From: Clostridium peptidivorans
GTDB lineage: Bacteria; Bacillota; Clostridia; Clostridiales; Clostridiaceae
Direction of reading: 5' to 3'
DNA length: 64,000 nt
NCBI RefSeq assembly: GCF_900205925.1
Contig: NZ_OAOD01000017.1
Span: 1-64,000, forward strand
The notes beneath the pieces are model-generated. The model saw only the letters and a list, made by a program, of their open reading frames with translations, did no database searches and had not been told where the DNA came from. Positions within the stretch are counted from its first letter, which is position 1, and every line of letters begins with the position of its first letter. The translations under genes and the position numbers were made by a program. Positions 33,888 through 42,345 of this stretch are shown here, piece by piece.

Positions 33888-34475
33888 TTACTCAAAAGAT
33901 TCTCTAAGCTTTTTGATTACTTGCTTTATCTTATACCTTGATTGGCTATAAGTAATCCCCATTGATTCTGCATAACTCTTTAAACTCCTCCTATCAAAAT
34001 ACACCCATTTTATCATGCTTTGTTCTTCTTCATTTAAGAGTTTAATAACTTTTTTAAGTTGCTTATAAGTCTCCTTCTTTAAATGCTCCTCCTCTAAATT
34101 AAAGTCATCCTCTATTCCATCTTGCAGCGTAAGTCCCTCTCCTGTTTCAAAATCCATACTGTATTCAGCATTATGGCGGGATTCTTTTCTTATAAGATAA
34201 TAAAAGTTTCTCTTAATTGATGCCAAAGCATAGTACTCAAAGTTTTTATTTAAAGGCTTGTACATATTTATAGCCTTAATGAGGCTTATATACCCTATTT
34301 GAATTAAATCTTCTATGTCATACCCCTTTACATAGGTACATAGGGCTTGCTTTTTTATATACGGTTTAAAGTATATAATTAAATCTTCTAAATTTTTTTT
34401 GTCACCACCTTGAGCTTTAAGAGCTAACTCTTCCAAATATATAGAGTTTTCTTTCTTAAACTCATTCATACTCAA
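33888..34475 (-). CDS. Sigma-70-family protein (second of an adjacent pair)
   Basis: A 195-residue protein. Region 2-like helices around residues 25-95 (YDIEDLIQIGYISLIKAINMY, then FEYYALASIKRNFYYLIRKE) and a region 4-like helix-turn-helix at about 145-193 (LLNEEEQSMIKWVYFDRRSLKSYAESMGITYSQSRYKIKQVIKKL). No region 1 or 3 is obvious, so it resembles compact group-4-like or phage-type sigma factors. The start is TTG 34475 after GGAGGAG. It lies 24 bp after the other sigma-like gene and is probably co-transcribed. Target promoters unknown. Confidence 0.82.
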   Translation of the reverse strand: MSMNEFKKENSIYLEELALKAQGGDKKNLEDLIIYFKPYIKKQALCTYVKGYDIEDLIQIGYISLIKAINMYKPLNKNFEYYALASIKRNFYYLIRKESRHNAEYSMDFETGEGLTLQDGIEDDFNLEEEHLKKETYKQLKKVIKLLNEEEQSMIKWVYFDRRSLKSYAESMGITYSQSRYKIKQVIKKLRESFE

Positions 34476-34499
34476 AAGATTCTCCTCCCCTTAATTAAG

Positions 34500-35180
34500 T
34501 TAATGCCTATGAAAATCATGCAAACACTCAAAGACTTCACCCATAAGCTTTACTTCCTCTTCATTTTCTTTTTCCCATATATACATTGCATACTTTACCT
34601 GCTCTCTAAACCTCTCAATTCTTTTTAAAGCTGTAGTGTATTTGAGCTCTCTATCCTTTGCATAGGCTTCAGCCGTGATATATTGATTTTCTAAAATAAA
34701 CTCTAGTACATCTTTACTTTCCTTACTTAACTTATCCTCAATCATATCAATTAAAGGACTGTATACAAGTTCATCTTCTACAGTGTTAAGCATTACTTGT
34801 TGAGACCTTTCAGCAATTATATCAAAGCACTGTTCTTCTCCATAATTCTTTTTTAAGGAACTATATTCTTCCCTCCTTTTTCTCTTTCTCTTTTTTTCAT
34901 TATAGCTATTTACAAAAAAATTTTTCATTGCCCTTGTAATGTAATAACAAGTTACTTCCTTATTTTCTTCTTCAATTTTATTATGCAACTTATACAGAGC
35001 TATAATGGATTCTGAAATAAGCTCTTCTAAGTCCTGCCAGGAAAAATATTCGCTGCTGCAGCATCTTTTAGCGTATGAAATTATACATCTTTCAATACTA
35101 CCCCAATATTCTAATGTCTTCTCTCCATATACAGGCTGTACTTCATCCAATAACCTTTTAGCTTCATAATCTGTCATCAT
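34500..35180 (-). CDS. Sigma-70-like protein (first of an adjacent pair)
   Basis: A 226-residue protein with region 2-like sequence (about 45-105: FSWQDLEELISESIIALYKLH...YYITRAMKNFFVNSYNEKKRKRKRR) and a region 4-like helix-turn-helix (about 160-205: LSKESKDVLEFILENQYITAEAYAKDRELKYTTALKRIERFREQ). It has a very basic stretch at 95-105. GGGGGAG precedes the double ATG. It forms a likely operon with the next sigma-like gene and is divergent from the DnaD-like gene across a 122-bp palindrome. May alternatively be a positive control factor rather than a true sigma. Confidence 0.75.
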   Translation of the reverse strand: MMTDYEAKRLLDEVQPVYGEKTLEYWGSIERCIISYAKRCCSSEYFSWQDLEELISESIIALYKLHNKIEEENKEVTCYYITRAMKNFFVNSYNEKKRKRKRREEYSSLKKNYGEEQCFDIIAERSQQVMLNTVEDELVYSPLIDMIEDKLSKESKDVLEFILENQYITAEAYAKDRELKYTTALKRIERFREQVKYAMYIWEKENEEEVKLMGEVFECLHDFHRH

Positions 35181-35227
35181 ATTACACTCTCCCCCTATAA
35201 TACTTATATTTACACATTAGTATAATT

Positions 35228-35349
35228 TATCCCTATATAATATATAAAACAAATTAGTCTCTCCAAAAAAGACAGCAAAATAAAAAAATATTTTATTTAC
35301 CCTGTCTTTTTTGAAGAAGTTAATTTGTTTATATATAAATAGAGGGATA
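35228..35349. repeat. 122-bp palindrome in a divergent intergenic region
   Basis: Three nested pairings: outer TATCCCTATATAATATAT.. with ..ATATATAAATAGAGGGATA (35228-35245 and 35331-35349), middle AAACAAATTA / TAATTTGTTT (35247-35256 and 35320-35330), inner AAAAAAGACAG / CTGTCTTTTTT (35265-35275 and 35302-35312), then an A/T centre. It lies between the divergent sigma-like operon (starts 35180) and the DnaD-like gene (starts 35423). Confidence 0.85.
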
Positions 35350-35381
35350 TTTATGTTGAAGTTGCAAATTATCCAAATCAT

Positions 35382-35398
35382 CCCAGGAGTCTGGCCCC
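35382..35398. repeat. REP half-site
   Basis: CCCAGGAGTCTGGCCCC, the right arm of the REP palindrome with one change and no left arm. It sits just before the ribosome site of the DnaD-like gene. Confidence 0.75.
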
Positions 35399-35422
35399 AA
35401 AAGAACAAAGGAGGAGAATATA

Positions 35423-36550
35423 ATGGATAAAAAATGTGTAGTTATTGATGTAAATCTAGCAGTAATTCTTGGAGTGTCTGAAAGTATAATAGTTCAGCAA
35501 ATGATTTATTGGCTTGAAAAATCCACTCATATTATAGAAGGAAGGCCTTGGATATTTAACAGCTATGCAAGCTGGCAAAAGCAGCTTCCATTCTTTTGTG
35601 AGAGCACTATAAGAAGGCTTATAAAAAAACTTGAAGACATGGAAATTATCTTATCTGGAAATTTCAATAAATCAAAGATGGACAAAACTAAATGGTACAG
35701 CATAAATTATGATGCTTTAAATAAGCTTCAAGAAAAATTTAATGCAGAGCAAAATGTTGATAAAAAACAGAAAGATGATGATATTGCAGATAATTGTATT
35801 CTTAAAATAGTTACCGATAATGACAATTTGTACTGTGATAATAATGAGCAAATGAAAAAGACTTTTAAAAAAAAGAACTGCTCAATCTTAACAGTGGATG
35901 AGACTAGTTTTACTAAACCAATACCAGAGATTACTCCAGAGACTAACTCCAAAGATGTTGTAGTAGAAGTAGAATCCAGACCCCTGAGAGCAAATTGTAA
36001 AATAGATAACACAGATAAAACGGTAAAATCAGGTGCAGATGAGGATAATGGCAGAAGCATCGAGGATAAGCTTACGAACTTTGATGCTATTATCAAATTC
36101 TTTAGTTCAAATATTCATCTTCCAACTCCACACGAATGTGAAAAGTTAAGGCTTTTGTATGAAGATATAAAAAATCCCGATTTAATCATAAAAGCCATGG
36201 AAATCTCCGTAGAAAATAGATCAAGGAGTTTTAGATATATAGAGTCTATTTTATACAACTGGATGGACCTCAACTTACATAGCTTAAACGAAGTTCAGGA
36301 GTATATGCAAAACTACAAAGAAGCCGGTAAAAACCAAAGGGGCTGTCTGGAAAATAAAGATTATGACCCTGGAGCACCAAAAGAAAGGAAGGATGATAAT
36401 CATGGAGAAAAGAAATACTCAAGAGCTAGACAATATTCAAGCTATAATAAAAAGGCTCAGGGAGAAGTCAAAGGAAAATACGCAGGATTTAAACCAGAAG
36501 AACCAAAGCTTCCAGAATTCACAGAGGAAGACTTTGCAGAGTTCCGCTAA
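35423..36550 (+). CDS. DnaD-like replication protein with N-terminal winged helix
   Basis: A 375-residue protein. Residues about 5-110 form a winged-helix domain seen in replication initiators of phages and plasmids (SESIIVQQMIYWLE...STIRRLIKKLEDMEIILSGNFNKSKMDKTKWYSINY). A long variable linker (about 115-215) follows, then a DnaD/DnaB_2 domain (about 218-295: FFSSNIHLPTPHECEKLRLLYED...SFRYIESILYNWM) and a polar tail with EEPKLPEFTEEDFAEFR. It should help load the replicative helicase. GGAGGAG precedes the ATG. Its last 149 nt overlap the DnaC-like gene. Part of the linker is encoded by a REP-like 11-mer (35976-35986). Confidence 0.88.
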   Translation: MDKKCVVIDVNLAVILGVSESIIVQQMIYWLEKSTHIIEGRPWIFNSYASWQKQLPFFCESTIRRLIKKLEDMEIILSGNFNKSKMDKTKWYSINYDALNKLQEKFNAEQNVDKKQKDDDIADNCILKIVTDNDNLYCDNNEQMKKTFKKKNCSILTVDETSFTKPIPEITPETNSKDVVVEVESRPLRANCKIDNTDKTVKSGADEDNGRSIEDKLTNFDAIIKFFSSNIHLPTPHECEKLRLLYEDIKNPDLIIKAMEISVENRSRSFRYIESILYNWMDLNLHSLNEVQEYMQNYKEAGKNQRGCLENKDYDPGAPKERKDDNHGEKKYSRARQYSSYNKKAQGEVKGKYAGFKPEEPKLPEFTEEDFAEFR

Positions 36551-37322
36551 TGATTTTCAAGAAAAGCTTTGGAGTGATAAAAGTTCCACCACCAATTTGA
36601 GAAATAAAGGTTATACCCCCGACGTATCAGATGTTTGTCCTATATGTAGAGGAGTTGGCTTTATTGTAAAAAGACATGAAAAATATCAAGATATTATAAC
36701 TCCCTGCAGCTGCACTGTTAAAAATAATATTAAGTCCAAATGGAAGCTTTCAGGGCTAAATGTGGATAGCTCGCAGCTTAATTTAAAGAACTATAAAATA
36801 TATAATAACATCACTAAAAAGTGCAAAACTGCGGCTTTAAATTATCTTAAATTCTTTGGTGAAATAAGAAACACAAGACATAACAGCATAGCCTTTCTTG
36901 GACAAGTTGGTAGTGGCAAATCCCATCTCTGCACTGCCATAGCCATTAATTTAATAGACAAAGGAGTAAAAGTTATTTATATGCCCTATAGAGATGTAAT
37001 AACTAAAATTAAACAAAACATGCTGGATGAAGAAAGCTACAGCTCCCTTATTGGCAAGTATAAAACTTCAGAGCTTATAGTAATAGATGACTTATTTAAA
37101 GGGAAAATCACAGAATCAGACATAAACATCATCTTCGAAATAATAAATTATAGATATTTAAACAACTATCCCATGATAATTTCCAGCGAATATACCATGG
37201 AAAGGCTCCTAGAACTTGACGAAGCAGTGGGAAGCAGAATACTTGAAATGTGCATGGGTAATACCATAGAAATACAAGGAAAGGAAAATAACTATAGGGT
37301 TAATGGAGGGGCTAGGGGGTAA
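36402..37322 (+). CDS. DnaC/DnaI-like helicase-loader ATPase
   Basis: A 306-residue AAA+ protein. A variable N-terminus is followed by a zinc motif (VCPICRG...TPCSC), then the ATPase core: Walker A GQVGSGKSHL, Walker B LIVIDDLFKG, and a sensor segment YPMIISSEYTMERLLELDEAVGSRI. This is the DnaC/DnaI helicase-loader layout, working with DnaD-type proteins to place DnaB helicase on DNA. ATG 36402 is nine bases after GGAAGG. It begins 149 nt before the upstream gene ends, in another frame. Could be the chromosomal loader or a phage-derived set; no other phage genes are nearby. Confidence 0.9.
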   Translation: MEKRNTQELDNIQAIIKRLREKSKENTQDLNQKNQSFQNSQRKTLQSSANDFQEKLWSDKSSTTNLRNKGYTPDVSDVCPICRGVGFIVKRHEKYQDIITPCSCTVKNNIKSKWKLSGLNVDSSQLNLKNYKIYNNITKKCKTAALNYLKFFGEIRNTRHNSIAFLGQVGSGKSHLCTAIAINLIDKGVKVIYMPYRDVITKIKQNMLDEESYSSLIGKYKTSELIVIDDLFKGKITESDINIIFEIINYRYLNNYPMIISSEYTMERLLELDEAVGSRILEMCMGNTIEIQGKENNYRVNGGARG

Positions 37323-37330
37323 AATAAAAA

Positions 37331-37358
37331 ATCCAGTAAAGCAATAATACTCTACCGG
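37331..37358. terminator. Hairpin between convergent DnaC-like and YHYH genes
   Basis: Imperfect stem TCCAGTAAAG / CTCTACCGGA; same family as the hairpins at 29418-29447 and 37896-37924. Confidence 0.5.
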
Positions 37359-37384
37359 AAAAATCCATATACTTTCAATATAAT

Positions 37385-37810
37385 TTATAATCCTAATTTT
37401 CTTAAGGTTTGAGGCCCTGGAATACCATCTACAACCATTTTGTTTGCCTTTTGAAATTTCATAATAGCTTCCTTTGTTTTAGCCCCCATAATTCCATCAG
37501 GAGTTCCACAATTATAACCAAGGCTGTTTAATTTAGTTTGTATCTTTTGTACTTGTCCATAATTACTTGTTGCACTAGAAATATTTGTAGATTTAGTTTT
37601 AAAAGCCTGTGGTATTTCACCGCTATAATTTACTGTATATCCAGCATAAGGACCACTATGATAGTGATAAGTCCCTACTTCATAGCCCCATCCAGATGTT
37701 CTGACATGATGTCCACCATTAGAATCAGTCCTTCCTGGATGTGCAAAAGAAGTACTACTAAAAAGCAGTGCTATTATTAGTGATAAAGATAAACTCTTCA
37801 ACTTTTTCAT
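37385..37810 (-). CDS. Secreted peptidoglycan-binding protein with YHYH motif
   Basis: A 141-residue secreted protein: signal peptide about 1-23 (ending SSTSFA), a small His-rich domain HPGRTDSNGGHH...GTYHYHSGPYAG (about 24-56), a linker, and a PG_binding_1 domain (about 85-141: VQKIQTKLNSLGYNCGTPDGIMGAKTKEAIMKFQKANKMVVDG). The YHYH part may bind metal or act as a small wall hydrolase module; that is unproven. ATG 37810 is five bases after GGGAG. Single gene. Confidence 0.88.
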   Translation of the reverse strand: MKKLKSLSLSLIIALLFSSTSFAHPGRTDSNGGHHVRTSGWGYEVGTYHYHSGPYAGYTVNYSGEIPQAFKTKSTNISSATSNYGQVQKIQTKLNSLGYNCGTPDGIMGAKTKEAIMKFQKANKMVVDGIPGPQTLRKLGL

Positions 37811-37895
37811 CATATCTCCCCCTTATATACTAAATTCTATATTTTTAAACATTTTCCTCCTTTTTTTATAATTCATATAACTATAAAGATAAAAA

Positions 37896-37924
37896 ACCAG
37901 CAGAATATTTCTCTATTCTACTGG
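37896..37924 (-). terminator. Terminator of galU
   Basis: CCAGTAGAA / TTCTGCTGG hairpin (minus strand) followed by TTTTTTA. Confidence 0.75.
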
Positions 37925-37966
37925 ATTTTATATTTGCATTTTATACCAAGTACCTGGCCCCTGGAT

Positions 37967-38884
37967 TTATTTGGTTGCAGCTGCTTCTTTAGAAGCAGTG
38001 GTAAAAGATTTAATCTCTTCTGATTTAATTATGTTTATTAGGTATTCCATAAAAGGCTCTCTTAAGTCTTCTCTTTTTAAAGCCATTTCTACTGTTGCCT
38101 GTAGGTAACCTAGTTTATCTCCAACATCATGTCTTCTGCCTTCAAATTCATAGGCATAAATTGCTTGCTGGGATAATAGTGTTTTTAATGCATCTGTTAG
38201 CTGAATTTCTCCACCCTTACCTGGCTCTGTGTTTTGGAGTATATTGAATATTTCTGGCATAAGTATATATCTTCCTAGAATTGCTATATTTGATGGAGCT
38301 TCCTCTATGCTTGGTTTTTCTATTAAGTCCTTAACCTTACAAACTCTATCTTCTATTTTTAATTCTTTAACAATACCATACTTAGAAACTTCACTTTGTG
38401 CTACACGCTGAACGCCAAGTACTGATGTCTTGTATTCACTAAAGCAATCCATAAGCTGCTTTAAACAAGGTACCTTATTATCCACCACATCATCCCCAAG
38501 CATTACAGCAAAGGGCTCATTACCAACAAAGCTCTTAGCGCAGCTTATAGCATGTCCAAGCCCCTTAGGCTCTTTTTGTCTAATAAAATGAATATTTGCT
38601 AAGTTACTTATATCTCGCACAACTTTAAGTAAATCTTGCTTATTTTTTTGCTCTAATTCAAGCTCTAGTTCCACAGATTTATCAAAATGATTTTCGATGG
38701 AAATTTTACTTCTGCCAGTAATTATAAGTATTTCCTCTATCCCAGATTCCACCGCTTCCTCTATAATATATTGAATAGTAGGCTTGTCAACTATAGGAAG
38801 CATTTCCTTGGGTTGTGCCTTGGTTGCAGGTAGGAATCTAGTACCTAGACCTGCAGCTGGAATGACCGCTTTTCTAATTTTCAT
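37967..38884 (-). CDS. galU: UTP--glucose-1-phosphate uridylyltransferase
   Basis: A 305-residue nucleotidyltransferase making UDP-glucose. Seen: KAVIPAAGLGTRFLPATKAQPKEMLPIVDKP near the N-terminus, EEILIITGRSKISIENHFD, FIRQKEPKGLGHAI and GDDVVD. Length normal. ATG 38884 is six bases after GGGGGAG. It lies at the distal end of the polysaccharide locus but is separated by a terminator (39109-39138), so it probably has its own promoter. UDP-glucose feeds the GalE-like epimerase and the glycosyltransferases. Confidence 0.96.
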   Translation of the reverse strand: MKIRKAVIPAAGLGTRFLPATKAQPKEMLPIVDKPTIQYIIEEAVESGIEEILIITGRSKISIENHFDKSVELELELEQKNKQDLLKVVRDISNLANIHFIRQKEPKGLGHAISCAKSFVGNEPFAVMLGDDVVDNKVPCLKQLMDCFSEYKTSVLGVQRVAQSEVSKYGIVKELKIEDRVCKVKDLIEKPSIEEAPSNIAILGRYILMPEIFNILQNTEPGKGGEIQLTDALKTLLSQQAIYAYEFEGRRHDVGDKLGYLQATVEMALKREDLREPFMEYLINIIKSEEIKSFTTASKEAAATK

Positions 38885-38965
38885 TTGTAACTCCCCCCTC
38901 ATAAACTCTGTAAATTTTTCTTCTGGCTATTGATAATTTTTTTTCTATTTCTATTTCTTTTTCTC

Positions 38966-39080
38966 AACTTTTCCTTTCCTGATTTCTACTTGTACATTTA
39001 ACTCTTAACTTTAAATGTAGCACTTCTCTCTCACTTCACCTTTATAAGGTGGTACTACACACCTTAGTATAGGTATGTTT
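38966..39080. repeat. Diverged intergenic repeat, copy B
   Basis: Related to 31946-32060, same block order (TTTAACTCTT, TTAAATGT, CACTTCACC, GGTGGTAC). Confidence 0.55.
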
Positions 39081-39108
39081 TTATAAACTCATATATTAGT
39101 CAATTGCA

Positions 39109-39138
39109 AAAGAAGGCGTCCCAAAGGACGCTTTCTAT
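39109..39138 (-). terminator. Terminator at the end of the glycan operon
   Basis: Stem GAAAGCGTCC / GGACGCCTTC with loop TTTG, then TTTT in the minus direction, about 35 bp after the rfbB stop codon. Confidence 0.8.
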
Positions 39139-39170
39139 TAAAGTTAAAATTATAAGTACCATATTAAATC

Positions 39171-40217
39171 TTACTTATACATCTTCTCATAATATTTTTG
39201 ATAGTCTCCAGACGTTACATTCTTCATCCACTCTTGATTATCTATATACCATTTTATAGTCTTCTTTATTCCAACCTCAAATGTTGTTTCAGGATACCAT
39301 CCTAGTTCTTCCTTTATCTTATCTGGAGCTATACCATATCTTTTATCATGACCTTTTCTGTCTTCAACATATTTAATTAAGCTTTCAGTTACTTCTTTGT
39401 CTACATTCTCATTTATATAATTTATAACTGTTTTAACTATTTGTATATTAGCTCTTTCATTATGCCCGCCAACATTATAAACTTCTCCAAGTCTTCCGTT
39501 GTTTATTACCATATCAATAGCTTTAGCATGATCTTCTACAAATAGCCAATCTCTTATATTTAATCCATCTCCGTACACTGGTAATTCTTTGTGTTGTAAA
39601 CAGTTATTTATTAATAATGGTATTAATTTTTCTGGGAACTGAAATGGTCCATAGTTATTTGAACATCTTGTTATATTAACTGGCATTTTATATGTATCAT
39701 AATAAGCCTTAACCATTAAGTCTGATCCTGCCTTACTTGATGAATATGGACTATGTGGATCTAATGGTGTAGTTTCTGTGAAAAATCCTTCATCTCCAAG
39801 TGATCCATAAACTTCATCTGTTGATACATGAAGAAATTTAACTCCTTCTTTAAATCCAGTCTCTGTTTCCCATGCATTCTTTGCACAGTTAAGCATATTA
39901 ACTGTGCCAAGTACGTTTGTCTTAGCAAATATTTCTGGTTCTCTTATACTTCTATCAACATGGGATTCTGCTGCAAAATGTACAACATAATTTATATCGT
40001 ATTTTTCAAAGAGACTTGAAAGCAATTCTTTATCGCAAATATCTCCTTGAACAAATGTGTATCTTTTATCATTTTCTATAGATTTAAGATTTTCTAAATT
40101 TCCTGCATAAGTTAATTTATCTAAATTTATTATCTCTATCTGTGTATACTTATTTAGCATATATAAGATAAAGTTTGATCCAATAAACCCTGCTCCACCT
40201 GTAACAAGAATATTCAT
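39171..40217 (-). CDS. rfbB: dTDP-glucose 4,6-dehydratase
   Basis: A 348-residue short-chain dehydrogenase-type enzyme converting dTDP-glucose to dTDP-4-keto-6-deoxyglucose. Seen: NAD-binding GGAGFIGSN (7-15), AAESHVDRSI, STDEVYGSLGD with the catalytic Asp-Glu pair, and YSSSKAGSDLMVKAY. AGGAGG precedes the ATG. It follows rfbA and supplies substrate to the aminotransferase at 41222-42319. The rhamnose genes rfbC and rfbD are absent, so the product is an amino sugar rather than rhamnose here. Confidence 0.97.
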   Translation of the reverse strand: MNILVTGGAGFIGSNFILYMLNKYTQIEIINLDKLTYAGNLENLKSIENDKRYTFVQGDICDKELLSSLFEKYDINYVVHFAAESHVDRSIREPEIFAKTNVLGTVNMLNCAKNAWETETGFKEGVKFLHVSTDEVYGSLGDEGFFTETTPLDPHSPYSSSKAGSDLMVKAYYDTYKMPVNITRCSNNYGPFQFPEKLIPLLINNCLQHKELPVYGDGLNIRDWLFVEDHAKAIDMVINNGRLGEVYNVGGHNERANIQIVKTVINYINENVDKEVTESLIKYVEDRKGHDKRYGIAPDKIKEELGWYPETTFEVGIKKTIKWYIDNQEWMKNVTSGDYQKYYEKMYK

Positions 40218-40277
40218 AAATCAAATTCCTCCTATGTTATTGTCCTCAGACTTTAATCTATTGCGTATCTAAGATTG

Positions 40278-41147
40278 TTATACATTCTTAGATACTTCTA
40301 CTAAATATTTACCGTAATCTGTCTTAATAAGAGGTTCAGCCAGTTCTAGTAACTGCTCTTTTGTTATATATCCTCTTCTAAACGCAATTTCTTCAATACA
40401 TGCTATATATAATCCTTGGCGTTTTTGAATAGCTTCAACAAAATTCGATGCTTCAAGAAGTGATTCGTGAGTTCCAGTATCTAACCAGGCAAGTCCCCTA
40501 CCTGTAAGTTGTACTTTTAAACTTTTTCCTTTTAGATATTCATTTATAATAGAAGTTATCTCTACCTCACCTCTTGCAGAAGGTTTTACACTCTTTGCAA
40601 TTTTAATAACTTCATTATCAAAGAAATATAATCCTGGAACTGCATAAGATGATTTTGGATTTTCGGGTTTTTCCTCAATAGATATAGCATTCATATTCTC
40701 ATCTACTTCTACGACTCCATAAGCTCTTGGATCTTTTACATAACATCCAAATATTATAGCTCCATTTGATAACTCTGCTGCTCTTTTTAGCCTATTTCCA
40801 AAATTAGAAGCATAGAATATATTATCACCAAGTACCAATGCTACAGAAGAATCTCCAATAAACTCTTCTCCTATAATAAAAGCTTCTGCAAGCCCATTTG
40901 GATTTTCTTGTACAGCATATTCAAATTTCATTCCTAATTTTGAACCATCTCCCAGAAGTTCTTCAAAACATTTTATATCTCTTGGTGTAGATATTATTAA
41001 AACTTCTTTTATTCCAGCTAACATTAGTACTGATAAAGGATAATAAATCATTGGTTTGTCATACACAGGTAATAACTGTTTTGAAATTGATTTAGTTATT
41101 GGATAAAGACGAGTACCTGATCCTCCAGCTAGTATAATTCCTTTCAT
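40278..41147 (-). CDS. rfbA: Glucose-1-phosphate thymidylyltransferase
   Basis: A 289-residue RmlA enzyme making dTDP-glucose. Seen: [36 protein letters not shown] (start), LVLGDNIFY, and [18 protein letters not shown]. Length is normal. First step of the dTDP sugar pathway, followed by rfbB after 60 bp. Weak ribosome site (GGGTGC). Confidence 0.97.
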   Translation of the reverse strand: MKGIILAGGSGTRLYPITKSISKQLLPVYDKPMIYYPLSVLMLAGIKEVLIISTPRDIKCFEELLGDGSKLGMKFEYAVQENPNGLAEAFIIGEEFIGDSSVALVLGDNIFYASNFGNRLKRAAELSNGAIIFGCYVKDPRAYGVVEVDENMNAISIEEKPENPKSSYAVPGLYFFDNEVIKIAKSVKPSARGEVEITSIINEYLKGKSLKVQLTGRGLAWLDTGTHESLLEASNFVEAIQKRQGLYIACIEEIAFRRGYITKEQLLELAEPLIKTDYGKYLVEVSKNV

Positions 41148-41221
41148 AATTCATGCACCCATTTCTTCTTTAATATTTACTTTATTATTTTTACTTCTAT
41201 TGTTATTTCATTTTTAAAACT

Positions 41222-42319
41222 TTATCTTAATATAATATCACAAATTGTATCTACATCTTCTAAGGATAAGTCTGCATAAAGAGGAAGTGTTAACACCCTA
41301 TCAGATATATATTTTGCTATTGGTGTTTGTCCACAATCAAACTTATTTTTATAGCATTCAAACTCATTTGTTAATGGATAAAAGTATTTTCGAGCATATA
41401 TATTTTCACTCTTTAATAATTCAGTAACTTCATCTCTACTTAGCTTATAACCATCAAATACAACTGGATAATAAGCATAGTTACTTTTTATTCCTTCTCG
41501 AGTCTTGGATAATTTGATACCATTAACCCCACTTAATCGTTCATTATATCTATCAACTACCACTTTTCTTTTTTGAATTTCTTCATCCACATGACGCAAG
41601 TTACAAATACCCATAGCCGCTTGGAACTCATTCATTTTTGCATTACCTGCAATATATTCAACAGACTCTTGCCCTGTAATTCCAAAATTCTTTAATTCAT
41701 TTAATACTTTAGTTAGTTTACTATCATTATAAGTAATAGCTCCACCTTCAATTGTATTAAACACTTTAGTAGCATGGAAACTAAACATGGAAGCATCTCC
41801 ATATGTAGCAATTCCTCTGCCGTTTACTGTGGCTCCAAAAGCATGAGCTGCATCATAAATTACCTTTAAATTATATTTTTTTGCTATTTCTTCAATAGCA
41901 TTAACATCGCATACATTTCCATAAACATGAACTGGAACAATAGCTGATGTTTTTTCTGTGATAAGACTCTCTAGTTTATTCACGTCTATAGTATATGTTT
42001 TTGGATCGATATCACAAAATACTGGTGTTAGGCCATTTCTTACAATAGCATGAGTGGTAGATATAAATGTAAATGGTGTAGTAATAACCTCACCTGCTAA
42101 ATTCATTGCTGCAATTGCACATTCAAGTGCTAAATGTCCATTTGTAAAAAGTGCTGCGTTAGGTACTTCTAAATATTTAATAAGTTCTTCTTCTAACCTC
42201 TGATGCTTTACTCCCATATTAGTTAACCAATGGCTGCCCCATAATTCCCTTATTTCTTCTATATATTCTTCAAAATTAGGCATTGAAGACCTAGTTACCT
42301 GAATATATTGATTGAACAT
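41222..42319 (-). CDS. DegT/DnrJ/EryC1-type sugar aminotransferase
   Basis: A 365-residue PLP enzyme transferring an amino group to a keto sugar. Seen: NGHLALECAIAAM, VITTPFTFISTTHAI, VPVHVYGNVCDV, YDAAHAFGA, and the PLP lysine in FSFHATKVFNTIEGGAI. With RfbA and RfbB upstream in the pathway and no 3,4-ketoisomerase visible, the likely substrate is dTDP-4-keto-6-deoxyglucose, giving a 4-amino sugar (VioA-like); a 3-amino sugar would need an isomerase encoded elsewhere. ATG 42319 follows GGAGAG by 8-9 nt; the GTG further up abuts that site. Confidence 0.93.
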   Translation of the reverse strand: MFNQYIQVTRSSMPNFEEYIEEIRELWGSHWLTNMGVKHQRLEEELIKYLEVPNAALFTNGHLALECAIAAMNLAGEVITTPFTFISTTHAIVRNGLTPVFCDIDPKTYTIDVNKLESLITEKTSAIVPVHVYGNVCDVNAIEEIAKKYNLKVIYDAAHAFGATVNGRGIATYGDASMFSFHATKVFNTIEGGAITYNDSKLTKVLNELKNFGITGQESVEYIAGNAKMNEFQAAMGICNLRHVDEEIQKRKVVVDRYNERLSGVNGIKLSKTREGIKSNYAYYPVVFDGYKLSRDEVTELLKSENIYARKYFYPLTNEFECYKNKFDCGQTPIAKYISDRVLTLPLYADLSLEDVDTICDIILR

Positions 42320-42345
42320 TTTACCCACTCTCCTTTAGCCATCTT

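Larger units (their letters stand above)
38885..39170. other. Intergenic region before galU
   Basis: About 285 bp. Contains the diverged repeat copy B (38966-39080), the terminator of the upstream sugar operon (39109-39138), and presumably the galU promoter. No gene. Confidence 0.6.

Noticed and set aside
33200..37322. Prophage or integrated element
   Set aside because: Sigma-like, DnaD-like and DnaC-like genes recall phages, but no integrase, terminase, capsid, lysis gene or attachment site was seen, so the set is annotated as ordinary or remnant genes.
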